Source: Paraburkholderia dinghuensis
GTDB lineage: Bacteria > Pseudomonadota > Gammaproteobacteria > Burkholderiales > Burkholderiaceae
Length of the DNA: 64,000 nucleotides
Assembly: GCF_003837865.1 (NCBI RefSeq)
Contig: NZ_RQIS01000018.1
Location: 29,286-93,285 of the forward strand
Direction of reading: 5' to 3'
A program made the translations under genes and the position numbers. The stretch's first letter is position 1. Every line of letters begins with the position of its first letter. The notes beneath the pieces are model-generated. The model was not told where the DNA came from. It searched no databases and saw only the letters and a list, made by a program, of their open reading frames with translations. This document shows positions 1 to 8,567 of the stretch, one piece after another.

Positions 1-1
1 C

Positions 2-568
2 GCGAACCCGTTCGCGTGTATCGCGGCCGGTATCGCGTGTCTGTGGGGCCCGGCGCACGGTGGTGCGAACGAAGCTGCACTGAACATGCTCGAAGAGATC
101 GGCTCGGTCGACAAGATCCCCGAGTTCATCAAGCAGGTGAAAGACAAGAATTCGGGCGTGAAGCTGATGGGCTTCGGTCACCGCGTGTACAAGAACTACG
201 ATCCGCGTGCGAAGCTGATGCGCGAAACGTGCTACGAAGTGCTCAACGAACTGGGCCTGCACGACGATCCGCTGTTCAAGCTGGCGATGGCGCTCGAAAA
301 GATCGCTCTCGAAGACGAATACTTCGTGTCGCGCAAGCTGTACCCGAACGTGGACTTCTACTCGGGTATCGTGCAGCGTGCACTGGGCATCCCGACGTCG
401 ATGTTCACGTGTATCTTCGCGATGGCACGCACCGTCGGCTGGATCGCGCAGTGGAACGAGATGATCGCCGACCCCGAGCAGAAGATCGGTCGTCCGCGTC
501 AGCTGTTCATCGGCAGCACGCCGCGGGTGGCGTTGCCGATCGCGCAGCGCGCGGCGGCGATGTCGTAA
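2..568 (+). CDS. gltA: Citrate synthase, C-terminal part (5' end outside window)
   Basis: This is the C-terminal 188 residues of a type II (hexameric) citrate synthase, which condenses oxaloacetate with acetyl-CoA at the entry of the TCA cycle. All three catalytic landmarks are visible: the GPAHGGANEA loop with the first histidine, GFGHRVYKNYDPRA with the second, and the aspartate in NVDFYSGI. The ending RPRQLF followed by a short basic tail is typical of the family. The reading frame is open from base 2, so the gene begins upstream of the window. A strong intrinsic terminator follows about 85 bases after the stop, so this is probably the last gene of its transcript. Confidence 0.97.
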   Translation, partial: ANPFACIAAGIACLWGPAHGGANEAALNMLEEIGSVDKIPEFIKQVKDKNSGVKLMGFGHRVYKNYDPRAKLMRETCYEVLNELGLHDDPLFKLAMALEKIALEDEYFVSRKLYPNVDFYSGIVQRALGIPTSMFTCIFAMARTVGWIAQWNEMIADPEQKIGRPRQLFIGSTPRVALPIAQRAAAMS

Positions 569-651
569 ATATTGCGGCCTTCGCGGCGAACCGGGCCGGT
601 ATCGCAGTCATATTGCCCGCATCGGCTGTAACGCCGCTCTCGCCGATAAAT

Positions 652-687
652 GGCGCCCGCACGCACACGCGTGCCGGCGCCTTTTTT
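652..687 (+). terminator. Intrinsic terminator after gltA
   Basis: A near-perfect hairpin has arms GGCGCC-C-GCACGC and GCGTGC-C-GGCGCC around a four-base ACAC loop. The only unpaired stem position is a C opposite a C. Six T residues follow directly. Its position downstream of gltA and upstream of the next start fits termination of the gltA transcript. Confidence 0.9.
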
Positions 688-838
688 GCGCATGTTTTTT
701 TTGCGTGTGCGGCGATCGCTTCGTACGCGGTCGCAGAAGCCTCTACAATCGAGCGAAAGCTAACCGGATAGTCCCCCCATTGACGGGACCGGAGTCAGCG
801 CAAAAGAGCGAACCCCGGTCGACAAAAGGAGCTACGCG

Positions 839-3109
839 ATGCAGGATCCTGAAGTACTCGGCGGCGTTACCCACACAGGCGGCGTGGATCATCCGGATCA
901 CGACACGGATGGCGCGTTCATCCCGCCCGAAATGCCCGAGCTCGCGAGCGCGGATCAGCACGTGCTGAAGTCGGGCGACACGTTCATCGTCAACGACCCG
1001 CTCGGCGACATCACCGGCGTCGACGACGGCCTCTTCGTCAACGACACGCGCGTGCTGTCCTCGCTGCGCCTGACTTTCGGCGGACGCGTGCCGTCACTGC
1101 TATCGGGCAGCGTCAGCAGCGATAACACCGCGTTCACGGCGCACCTCACCAACCGTCCGCTACCGCCGCTCGGTGGCTCGACCACGCCCGAAGGCGTGAT
1201 TCATGTGCAGCGCTCGCGCGTGCTCTCGGGCACGATGATGACCGAGGCCATCGAACTCACGAACTACGGCACGACAGAAGCCACGATTCCCGTTTCGATC
1301 TCGTTCGCAAGCGACTTCCGCGACATGTTCGAAGTCCGTGGCCTCAAGCGCGAAGTGCGCGGTACAGTCACGCCGCCGCGCGTGGAGGGCGGCGAGGTGC
1401 GGCTCGAATACATCGGCCTCGACAAAGTGGCGCGGCACGTGCGCATCGAATTTTCGCCGCAACCGAACAAGCTTTTCGCCGATCGCGCGGACTTCTCGGT
1501 GGCGCTTGCGGCACAGGCCTGCGTGTCGCTCTACCTGACGGTCACAATCGAGGTCGCGCCGATGCCAGGTGCAGCAATCGATACGCCGAGCGCAGGCATC
1601 ATTCAACCCGATCATTGCCTTGCCGACGCGAAGGAGCAGCGCGTGGGGCGCGCGGCCGTGCGCGCAGCGCTCGTGGATGCGCACATCGTGATGCGCGAGC
1701 GCCGCCGCGCGACGGCGGGCGTGCGTTCGAGCAATCCGCTCTTCAATGCGTGGATCAACCGCTCGATCGCCGATCTCGGCTTGCTGACCACCGACCTGCC
1801 GACCGGCCCGTATCCCTACGCGGGCATTCCGTGGTTCTCCACGCCGTTCGGGCGCGACGCGGTCATCACCTCGCTTCAGACGCTATGGCTTACGCCCGCG
1901 CTCGCACGCGGCGTGCTGCGTTTTCTCGCGGCGCACCAGGCGCGCGAGGACTCGGCGTTCCGCGACGCCGCGCCGGGCAAGATCATGCACGAAATGCGCA
2001 AGAGCGAAATGGCGGCCACGGGCGAAGTCCCGTTTGCGCTCTACTACGGCGGCGTCGACACGACGCCGCTCTTCGTCGTGCTGGCGGGCGCCTACGCCGA
2101 GCGCACCGGGGACACCGCGCTGATCGACGAACTGTGGCCCGCGCTGGAACGCGCGGCGGCCTGGGTCGCCCGCGCGTGCGATCGCAATCCGCGTGGCCTG
2201 CTCGATTATCGGCGTGAGTCCGAGGGCGGGCTCGCGAACCAGGGCTGGAAGGACAGCCACGATTCGGTATTCCACGCGGACGGGCGTATCCCGGAGGGGC
2301 CGATTTCGCTCGTCGAAGTGCAGGCTTACGCGAGTTCCGCGTTCGACACGATGGCACGCTTTGCGACACAGCGTGGACTGGGCGGCGAAGCAGTGCGCTA
2401 CGCACAGCGCGCGACGAAGATACGCCAGTCCGTGGAAGAAAAATTCTGGATGGATGAGGCGCAGTTCTATGGGATTGCGCTCGACGGTGAAGGCGAACTG
2501 TGTCGCGTGCTCACGTCGAACGCGGGGCATCTGCTCGCGTTCGGCCTGCCTGAATACGAGCGCGGCTGCAGCGTGGCGGGCATCCTCGAATCGGCGCTGT
2601 TCCATACGGGCTGGGGCGTTCGCACGCTGGCGGCCGGGCAGGCGCGCTTCAATCCGATGGCTTATCACAACGGCTCGGTCTGGCCGCACGATAACGCCCT
2701 TTGCGCGCGCGGGCTCGCGCGCTATGGCCGCAGGGAAGCGGCGGTGCGGCTGCTGCAGGCCCTCTTCGAAGCGGCCGTCACGTTCGATATGCGGCTTCCC
2801 GAACTCTTCTGCGGTTTTCCGCGCCGGCGGGGCGAGCCGCCGACGGCCTATCCGGTCGCCTGTCTGCCGCAGGCCTGGGCTGCGGGCTCGCCGTTCATGA
2901 TGCTCGAAGCGTGCCTCGGCATCTCGATCGACGCGGCGCGCAACGAAGTGCGCGTCGAGCAGCCGATGCTGCCCGAAGGCATCGACTGGCTCGAGATCGG
3001 CGATCTGCGCGTGGGCAAGTCTGCGGTTACGCTCACGTTCCGACGTGTCGACGGCAAGGTGATCGCGTCGGCGGATCGCAGCGACGTGAAGGTCGTCGCA
3101 ATGCTCTAG
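839..3109 (+). CDS. Amylo-alpha-1,6-glucosidase / glycogen-debranching-like enzyme
   Basis: The 756-residue protein has an N-terminal beta-rich domain of the GDE_N_bis type, rich in NDPLGDITGVDDGLFVNDTR-like motifs. A six-hairpin glycosidase domain follows from about residue 290. FGRDAVIT (about 337), QGWKDSHDS (about 468) and YHNGSVWPHDNA (about 609) are hallmark segments of bacterial proteins annotated as amylo-alpha-1,6-glucosidases. It probably hydrolyses alpha-1,6 branches or related glucans in the cytoplasm, as no signal peptide is seen. The start is fixed by AAAAGGAG at 824-831. No other glycogen genes lie nearby, so the substrate is uncertain; trehalose- or glucan-related roles remain possible. 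Confidence 0.85.
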   Translation: MQDPEVLGGVTHTGGVDHPDHDTDGAFIPPEMPELASADQHVLKSGDTFIVNDPLGDITGVDDGLFVNDTRVLSSLRLTFGGRVPSLLSGSVSSDNTAFTAHLTNRPLPPLGGSTTPEGVIHVQRSRVLSGTMMTEAIELTNYGTTEATIPVSISFASDFRDMFEVRGLKREVRGTVTPPRVEGGEVRLEYIGLDKVARHVRIEFSPQPNKLFADRADFSVALAAQACVSLYLTVTIEVAPMPGAAIDTPSAGIIQPDHCLADAKEQRVGRAAVRAALVDAHIVMRERRRATAGVRSSNPLFNAWINRSIADLGLLTTDLPTGPYPYAGIPWFSTPFGRDAVITSLQTLWLTPALARGVLRFLAAHQAREDSAFRDAAPGKIMHEMRKSEMAATGEVPFALYYGGVDTTPLFVVLAGAYAERTGDTALIDELWPALERAAAWVARACDRNPRGLLDYRRESEGGLANQGWKDSHDSVFHADGRIPEGPISLVEVQAYASSAFDTMARFATQRGLGGEAVRYAQRATKIRQSVEEKFWMDEAQFYGIALDGEGELCRVLTSNAGHLLAFGLPEYERGCSVAGILESALFHTGWGVRTLAAGQARFNPMAYHNGSVWPHDNALCARGLARYGRREAAVRLLQALFEAAVTFDMRLPELFCGFPRRRGEPPTAYPVACLPQAWAAGSPFMMLEACLGISIDAARNEVRVEQPMLPEGIDWLEIGDLRVGKSAVTLTFRRVDGKVIASADRSDVKVVAML

Positions 3110-3175
3110 CAGCCCCGGAAATGCGTTTTACGCGCGCGGTGTGTTCTGGCGGGCCAGAGCCGCGCGCGAGGGCGG

Positions 3176-4261
3176 CTAGCCGTGAGTGCAAGGCCGCAGC
3201 GTGAGGGTCGCCTTCACGCCACCTGTTTCCACTCCCTTCGTATTGCGGATTTGCGGTGCGTGGAATTGCTGGAGCGCGGCGCGTTGCGCCGGCGTGCCGA
3301 TGTCCAGTTGGGTCAACACTTCCATGACTACGGCATAGAGCGCTGTTGCGTTGCCGTCTTCCATCTTCACTGCGAGGCCGATCGCGCGCCCCGCGCACTG
3401 CGGCACGGCGTGGCCGGATGCACGCACGCCGATCGCGTAACTGCCGTCGGCGCCGACCTTGCCGACGAGCGCACCCTCGAATGCTTCCATGAGCGCCGTG
3501 CAGAAGCGGCCTTCGCCCGCGACCATCTCCGGGTACGAAGTCATCGCGCGGTAGATGCGTGCGAGCGCCTGCGTGCGCGGTGATGCCGCCGCGCGTGCGG
3601 GCCCGGTGAGCGCATCGGCGGCATCGGCAAGTTTTGCGTAAAGGCGGGCGAGCCGGTCAAGCGGGAACGCGGGTGTCGGCAGATTGCAGCCGTCGATCGC
3701 CCATTGCACGCCGTCGTCGGGCAGGTCGCAGATTTCGGCGACTGTGTGCCTCACGCGCGCCTGCAACGGATGCTCTGGCAGATGGTAGTCGGCGACAGGC
3801 GCGTCGATGGCGCGCGCGCCCGCGATCATGCCCACGTGCTTGCCCGAACAGTTGCTGCATATCGGGCCTGGCGTGAAGTCGCGTTTGATCCACGAGCGGT
3901 AGACGGCATCCGACAACGGCACATGCGGGCCGCAACGCATGTCGGACTCCTGCGCCGACACCTTGGCGAGCATGTGGAGGATGCGCTCGATGTGGCGATC
4001 CTCGCTGCTGTTCGAACCACACATGAGGGCGAGGTCGGCGTCGTCAAAGCCGAAGCGCTCCAGCGCGCCCGTTTCCGCGACGGCCAGTGCCTGCGCGGGC
4101 TTGGCCGCCGAGCGCACGAGCGTCACACGGCGCGGATCGCCGAATGTGTAGTGCAACCGGCCATCGGCATCGACGACGGCGACGTGGGCCGCATGTGTCG
4201 TCTCGATGAGGCCACCGCGGTAGACGGTGGCGGCGGGTACCGAAGCGTCTGTTGCTGCCAT
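3176..4261 (-). CDS. Type II (Rhizobium etli-type) L-asparaginase
   Basis: This 361-residue protein belongs to the asparaginase II family (PF06089), unrelated in fold to the E. coli asparaginases. It should hydrolyse L-asparagine to aspartate and ammonia. Visible family motifs are RSAAKPAQ near residue 50, SNCSGKHVGM near 135 and IDGCNLPTPAFPL near 185; the Ser/Lys and Cys residues in these motifs are the conserved active-site set. I chose the start at 4261 because the protein then begins MAATDASVPAATVYRGG. The longer reading from 4321 adds a 20-residue prefix that does not look like protein. It is convergent with the debranching enzyme. Confidence 0.9.
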   Translation of the reverse strand: MAATDASVPAATVYRGGLIETTHAAHVAVVDADGRLHYTFGDPRRVTLVRSAAKPAQALAVAETGALERFGFDDADLALMCGSNSSEDRHIERILHMLAKVSAQESDMRCGPHVPLSDAVYRSWIKRDFTPGPICSNCSGKHVGMIAGARAIDAPVADYHLPEHPLQARVRHTVAEICDLPDDGVQWAIDGCNLPTPAFPLDRLARLYAKLADAADALTGPARAAASPRTQALARIYRAMTSYPEMVAGEGRFCTALMEAFEGALVGKVGADGSYAIGVRASGHAVPQCAGRAIGLAVKMEDGNATALYAVVMEVLTQLDIGTPAQRAALQQFHAPQIRNTKGVETGGVKATLTLRPCTHG

Positions 4262-5163
4262 GGTGGATCTGCCTTGTCGGGTTTGCGCGATGGGGGCGAT
4301 GGTACAACGCGGATGGTGCACCTGCTGAAGGCTTCGCGTGTTCGCTCGTCAGCTCATCACTGCCTCTGCGAAATTGCCGCACGACGAACCGCCTCCGCGC
4401 TCAAGTGACGCGGCGGCCTCGGAGCAGGGCGGGCTTACACTGACAGACGTGTTCGTCGTACGCGTTGACGCGATTCCTGACACTTCTACGACAAAGCGGA
4501 GATGGATACTGAAATGACCACGCGAGGTAACCTGGCGCAGAAACGACGGACTTATGCGATGTCGCGCCTGCAGCGGGCAATGGCGAGACTGGTGGACGCC
4601 GTTGGCCCATGCGAGAGCGTTCTCGCGAAACGCTGGGTCAATGCGTGGAGTGGTGCGATAGGAGAGGCCCATTTCGACGGCCCTGGACGCGCCATTTCGT
4701 CGGCGCGTAAAGCGAATGTGCGGGACCGTTCGTTCGGGTAGCCCGGGCACTTCCTGCTTGTGCAGGCGAGCCAGATTCAGTTTCGGATCGTGACGCGCCA
4801 CAGTTCCCGGATTGTCGGCCCTCGCTGCGCACTTACTCTTCCCGTTTGCTGCGGCCTCAGCCGAGATTGTGGCGTGCCTTTTGTAAGGTGGTTGATGCAC
4901 GTATCGCTGCCGCTCATGTTCCAGCAACCTCGGACGCCAGCTCATGTTTGCCGCGAATGAGTACGCTCAGATGTATTAGCTCAGACCTTCTGAGACATTC
5001 GCGTCGCCTTCAGGAGCGACGCTTCACGAGACAACGCAGAAGGGGCGTTCAGTTACTGCCCATTTACTGCAATCCACCCCATAACGCTTTGCAGCCCGCC
5101 TGGGTTTTCCCCGGGTACCACGGCATTTTCATCATCGGGTGTGGATGGGGCGAGAATGCAGTT
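4262..5163. other. Intergenic region, about 900 bases, no convincing gene
   Basis: The upstream ends of the asparaginase and the downstream end of the chemoreceptor bound this stretch. Open frames exist on both strands, but their translations lack recognisable domains and their codon use differs from the neighbours. The best candidate is a 76-79 residue plus-strand frame from 4502 or 4514 to 4741. It has a modest GGAG before it and a plausible helical segment, and it could be a small species-specific protein. The region may otherwise be decayed DNA. Confidence 0.5.
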
Positions 5164-6720
5164 TTAGAGCGTGAAAACGCAAAGCGTCTCCACCAGGCGG
5201 TCGTTCTGCGATTTCAGGCTGCTTGTTGCCGCGGTATGCTCCTCGACCATCGCTGAGTTTTCCTGTGTCATTTCTTCGAGTTGGTCGACCGCGCGACTCA
5301 TCTGATCCACGGCGGCCGCCTGTTCCTGGGATGCATTGGCGATTTGAGCGACTAAACCGGTCACATTACGCACCTGAGACACGATGTCCTCGATTGCCTG
5401 ACCCGCTGTATCGACCAGGCGCGAGCCTTCGGAAATGGTGCCGACATTCCTCGTGATCAGATGCTTGATCTCCTTGGCCGCCTGCGCGGTGCGTTGCGAC
5501 AGGTTCCGCACTTCGCTGGCCACCACCGCGAAGCCCCGACCGGCATCGCCGGCGCGTGCCGCTTCCACCGCAGCGTTCAACGCAAGAATGTTCGTCTGAA
5601 ACGCGATTCCATCAATCAACGCAGTGATGTCCCCGATTTTGTTGCTCGATTGCGAGATCTGATCCATCGTCGTAATCACTCGGGCGACGACCTCGGCGCC
5701 GGCCTCCGCTGTCGCACAGGTCGACTTTGCGAGTTCACTTGCTTGATGAGCTGCGTCGGCATTGTTTTGGACCACTGAATTAACCTGTTCCATCGATGCC
5801 GCGGTCTCCTCCAGATTGCTGGCCTGAAGTTCCGTCCGCGACGATAAGCCATGGACACCGGTGGCGATCTCGGTAGTCGCGTGCTGGTTCAAGTGCATCC
5901 CGTCTCGCACATCCATCACGGTAGCCCGCATATTCACGGTCACCCGGTTCAGGACGCGCACGAGGTCACCAATTTCGTCGCTTCGTGTACTGTTGGTCTC
6001 CCCGCACAGATTCCCCGCTGCAATCTGGTTTGCAAACTGCACCGCGTCTTGCAGTGGCCTCACTACGGCGCGCGAGATATACAACCCCGTCGCCGCCGCG
6101 ACAACACACAGGCAAACTGATGCGGCCCAGAATGCGAGCGGGTAGGTAGACGCCGCGAGCGCGACAAGTCCCATCAGCCCGACAGCAAGCAACACCGCCA
6201 GGGGACCCCATATGTGACGTGCGAGTCCGAGTGTGCGAAGCCTTTCGGCGGCCTTGCCCCATAAGTGGAAGCGAACAATGCGCCCCTGTTTCCAACCGAT
6301 CTTTTTCTGAGGACTGGCGGCTAAAACTGTGTACAACCGCGCGGCCACGTCGACTTCTTCGGAGGATGCCTTGCCAAATACCATCAGCGATCCGACCGTT
6401 TTACCGTTGGATACGAGTGGTGAGGCGTTCAGGCGACACCAGTAGGTATCGCCGGTTCTGCAAATTGCTTGCACCACGCCGTTCCACGGCTTGCCACCGC
6501 GAACGCAGGTGGCGGCGTCGATCAGGACCGGTGGCGGCAAACCGGTGACGCAGTCACGGATGCTCATCGCCTTGATCTCGTGCGTCGAGTATCCGGTGAC
6601 ACTCTGATACGTCGGATTCACATAGACCACACGACCATCCGCGTCGACCCGGATCACCATCAAGTCGTCGTCGGCCAGTTCGTGAGTCTGTCCGAGCGTG
6701 CTGCTGTCGCTCCCGATCAT
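5164..6720 (-). CDS. PAS-domain methyl-accepting chemotaxis protein (Aer-like)
   Basis: This is a 518-residue chemoreceptor. An N-terminal PAS domain spans roughly residues 15-125 (DADGRVVYVNPTYQSVTGYS). Two adjacent hydrophobic segments at about 168-212 form a membrane anchor with no large periplasmic domain. A HAMP-like linker and a long coiled-coil signalling domain follow. The signalling tip (GIAFQTNILALNAAVEAARA) is the canonical CheA/CheW-contacting hairpin. This architecture is that of the E. coli aerotaxis transducer Aer, so redox, oxygen or energy sensing through a PAS-bound cofactor is likely but not proven. No che genes lie nearby. The C-terminus lacks an obvious CheR-tethering pentapeptide. 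Confidence 0.93.
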   Translation of the reverse strand: MIGSDSSTLGQTHELADDDLMVIRVDADGRVVYVNPTYQSVTGYSTHEIKAMSIRDCVTGLPPPVLIDAATCVRGGKPWNGVVQAICRTGDTYWCRLNASPLVSNGKTVGSLMVFGKASSEEVDVAARLYTVLAASPQKKIGWKQGRIVRFHLWGKAAERLRTLGLARHIWGPLAVLLAVGLMGLVALAASTYPLAFWAASVCLCVVAAATGLYISRAVVRPLQDAVQFANQIAAGNLCGETNSTRSDEIGDLVRVLNRVTVNMRATVMDVRDGMHLNQHATTEIATGVHGLSSRTELQASNLEETAASMEQVNSVVQNNADAAHQASELAKSTCATAEAGAEVVARVITTMDQISQSSNKIGDITALIDGIAFQTNILALNAAVEAARAGDAGRGFAVVASEVRNLSQRTAQAAKEIKHLITRNVGTISEGSRLVDTAGQAIEDIVSQVRNVTGLVAQIANASQEQAAAVDQMSRAVDQLEEMTQENSAMVEEHTAATSSLKSQNDRLVETLCVFTL

Positions 6721-7260
6721 ACGGCTCCCCAGTTGTTATCGTTGACAGGCTCGTGAGCCCTCAGCCGGAAGATCGAGCCATACGCCCGGCTCGGAATGTC
6801 AGCAAGATGCCAACGGACAAAGAGCGGTCGTTCGGCGTGAACACTCTCTTCTCGAAGGCAGAATATGGCTCTCCGGCAACGGCGGACGGGTGCGAATAAG
6901 CACCATTTATTGCAGCGGTCGTTTAGTATGGTTTTTTCCCGGAAATCGGCCCCACGCCTGTCCTTTTGCAGAGTGCGATACGGAAGTGCAGCAGTGCGAA
7001 TATAGAAAAACTATGTAGTCAGCTTTTGCTTTATTGCGCCAATTTTTTTGTATTTCATGCCAGTAAGCGTAAACGCCGAGACGCGAACCTTGCGCGTGGA
7101 TCTGCTACCGATCGCTCCTTCGTGCCTGTAAAAAACTGCCGAGGACAACATTGCTTGCGACGGGACAGAGCTCGTTTGTCCGTCACCAAAGCTTCCATAG
7201 CCTGCAACAGCCGACAACACCAGTGGTAACATTTGTTGTCGAAACCATCACGATCTTCGC
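6721..7260. other. Intergenic control region between the chemoreceptor and the rpiR-type gene
   Basis: About 540 bases hold no supportable gene. The middle (about 6890-7060) is clearly AT-richer than the surroundings and should contain the divergent promoters. The last 50 bases contain the inverted repeat described separately as a likely RpiR-family operator. Confidence 0.6.
7212..7241. promoter_or_regulatory. Inverted repeat, candidate autoregulatory operator of the RpiR-family regulator
   Basis: CGACAACA at 7212-7219 and its exact reverse complement TGTTGTCG at 7234-7241 are separated by 14 bases. The site ends 19 bases before the regulator's start codon. The same ACAACA/TGTTG half-site recurs before the downstream aminotransferase gene (8257-8274), which supports shared control. 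Assignment to this regulator is inference. Confidence 0.5.
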
Positions 7261-8121
7261 ATGCCAGAAAGCTTTGACCAGCTTGCCGCAGTGATCCGCG
7301 CGCGCTTCGCAGAACTGAGCCCGCAGTTCCAGACAGGCGCGGCGTTCCTGCTCGATCATCCCGATGAGGTGGCTGTCTCGTCGATGCGCAAGGTCGCAGA
7401 GCGCGCCCGTGTGCAGCCCGCGTCGCTCGTCCGGCTGTCCCAGCAGCTCGGCTTCCCGGGCTGGAACGAGTTGCGCGGCCTCTTCGTCGCGCGTGTGCGC
7501 ACACGGCCCGAACCGCTCGCAAGCCGGGCACGCTCGCTTGTCGCCGGCAGCGCAAAGGATGGCCTCGCCCGCGATCTGCTCGATGCGCAGCGGCACAACC
7601 TCGACGCCGCAGCGGCGCACAACGCCCGCACGATCGTCGAGGCAGCGCGGCTGTTGCGCAAGGTGAAGCATGTTTACGTGGCGGGTTTCCGTTCGTGCTA
7701 CGCCGTCGCGTTCGGGCTCGTCTATGGCTACCGGCTATTTCGCACGTCGGTGTCGCTGCTCGGCGGCGAGGCTGGGACGCTGGAGATGCAGTTGCTCGGC
7801 ATCGAGCGCGACAGCGCGACGATCGTAGTCAGCTTCGCACCGTATTCGGTCGAGGCGGTGCGCGTGGCCGAAGCCGCGCTGGAGAAGGGCAGTCGCCTGA
7901 TCGCCATCACCGACAGCGCGGTATCACCGATCGCGCTCAATGCCGAGAAGGTACTCATCTTTACGCATGAGAGTCCCTCGTTCTTCCCGTCGCTCGTGGC
8001 GGCGACCGCGCTGGCGGAGTCGCTCGTCGCGCACTTGCTCGCGCTGGAAGGCGCGGGCGCTATCGCGCAGCTGGAGCAGGTCGAGCGCTCGTTCAACGCG
8101 AGGGGCGTGTACGTGCCCTGA
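7261..8121 (+). CDS. MurR/RpiR family transcriptional regulator
   Basis: The 286-residue protein has an N-terminal RpiR helix-turn-helix (about residues 1-80; VAERARVQPASLVRLSQQLGFPGW is the recognition region). A C-terminal SIS sugar/ligand-binding domain covers about 125-265 (HVYVAGFRSCYAVAFGL, then VSFAPYS and LIAITDS). Such regulators sense phosphosugars or other metabolites and usually control an adjacent catabolic operon. Here the next genes in the same direction are an aminotransferase and a carboxymuconolactone-decarboxylase-like protein. Related inverted repeats lie before both this gene and the aminotransferase. No good Shine-Dalgarno sequence precedes the ATG at 7261, so the start is moderately certain. 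Confidence 0.93.
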   Translation: MPESFDQLAAVIRARFAELSPQFQTGAAFLLDHPDEVAVSSMRKVAERARVQPASLVRLSQQLGFPGWNELRGLFVARVRTRPEPLASRARSLVAGSAKDGLARDLLDAQRHNLDAAAAHNARTIVEAARLLRKVKHVYVAGFRSCYAVAFGLVYGYRLFRTSVSLLGGEAGTLEMQLLGIERDSATIVVSFAPYSVEAVRVAEAALEKGSRLIAITDSAVSPIALNAEKVLIFTHESPSFFPSLVAATALAESLVAHLLALEGAGAIAQLEQVERSFNARGVYVP

Positions 8122-8567
8122 GCTTGCGACGGTTTCCCCCGTTTTTTCCCCGTTTTCCGATCCGCACTTTTCGCTTCACCACGCAGGCTGCTTCGACGAA
8201 CGGCGTCGTCGGCCTCCGTGCATGCGTTTATGGCGCATATGTTGCCTTTTGTAAATTGTTGACAACATATGTTGATAGAGCGTATAAAGCGAAAAATCGC
8301 TGGCCGGGACGTCACCGCGCGTGTGCTTTCCGATCGGAAATTCCCGGCCGCGACCCACCGGGTCAACCGGGAATATCAACGCAGGACTTGAACACGCTTC
8401 GGGTCGCCGGTATGCCTGAATCGAACGGGCGCGAGCCCGGCGCAAACCGCGTCGGCTTCTGCGTATGGCGAGGCGGCGAACGTGCGTTCGACCGCTTCAT
8501 CGCCGCCGGGACACGCCGCTGAGCACGAGTGCGCGTCAAGGTCCATCGTTCGCGAAGAGAGAATCGC
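8122..8567. other. Promoter and leader region of the aminotransferase gene
   Basis: This 446-base gap contains a pyrimidine-rich stretch just after the regulator gene and then a palindrome cluster near 8236-8274. About 290 bases of leader follow, including frames I do not consider genes. The length between the palindromes and the ATG at 8568 leaves room for a long untranslated leader or a missed small gene around 8388-8522. That frame ends FDRFIAAGTRR and resembles nothing I recognise. Confidence 0.45.
8236..8274. promoter_or_regulatory. Overlapping palindromes, candidate RpiR-family operator before the aminotransferase
   Basis: CAACATATGTTG at 8263-8274 is a perfect 12-base palindrome. It overlaps TGTTGACAACA at 8257-8267, which is itself a dyad around a central A. 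The unit CATATGTTG occurs at 8236-8244 and again at 8266-8274, exactly 30 bases apart, or about three helical turns. The half-sites match those before the RpiR-type gene. Confidence 0.55.

Noticed and set aside
4502..4741. Small plus-strand frame (79 residues) with a helical segment
   Set aside because: It has a weak start and no recognisable homology; I mention it in the intergenic entry but do not count it as a gene.
4349..4945. 198-codon open frame on the minus strand between the asparaginase and chemoreceptor genes
   Set aside because: Its translation is Arg/Ser/His-rich with no domain or good start, and it behaves like random open sequence in GC-rich DNA.
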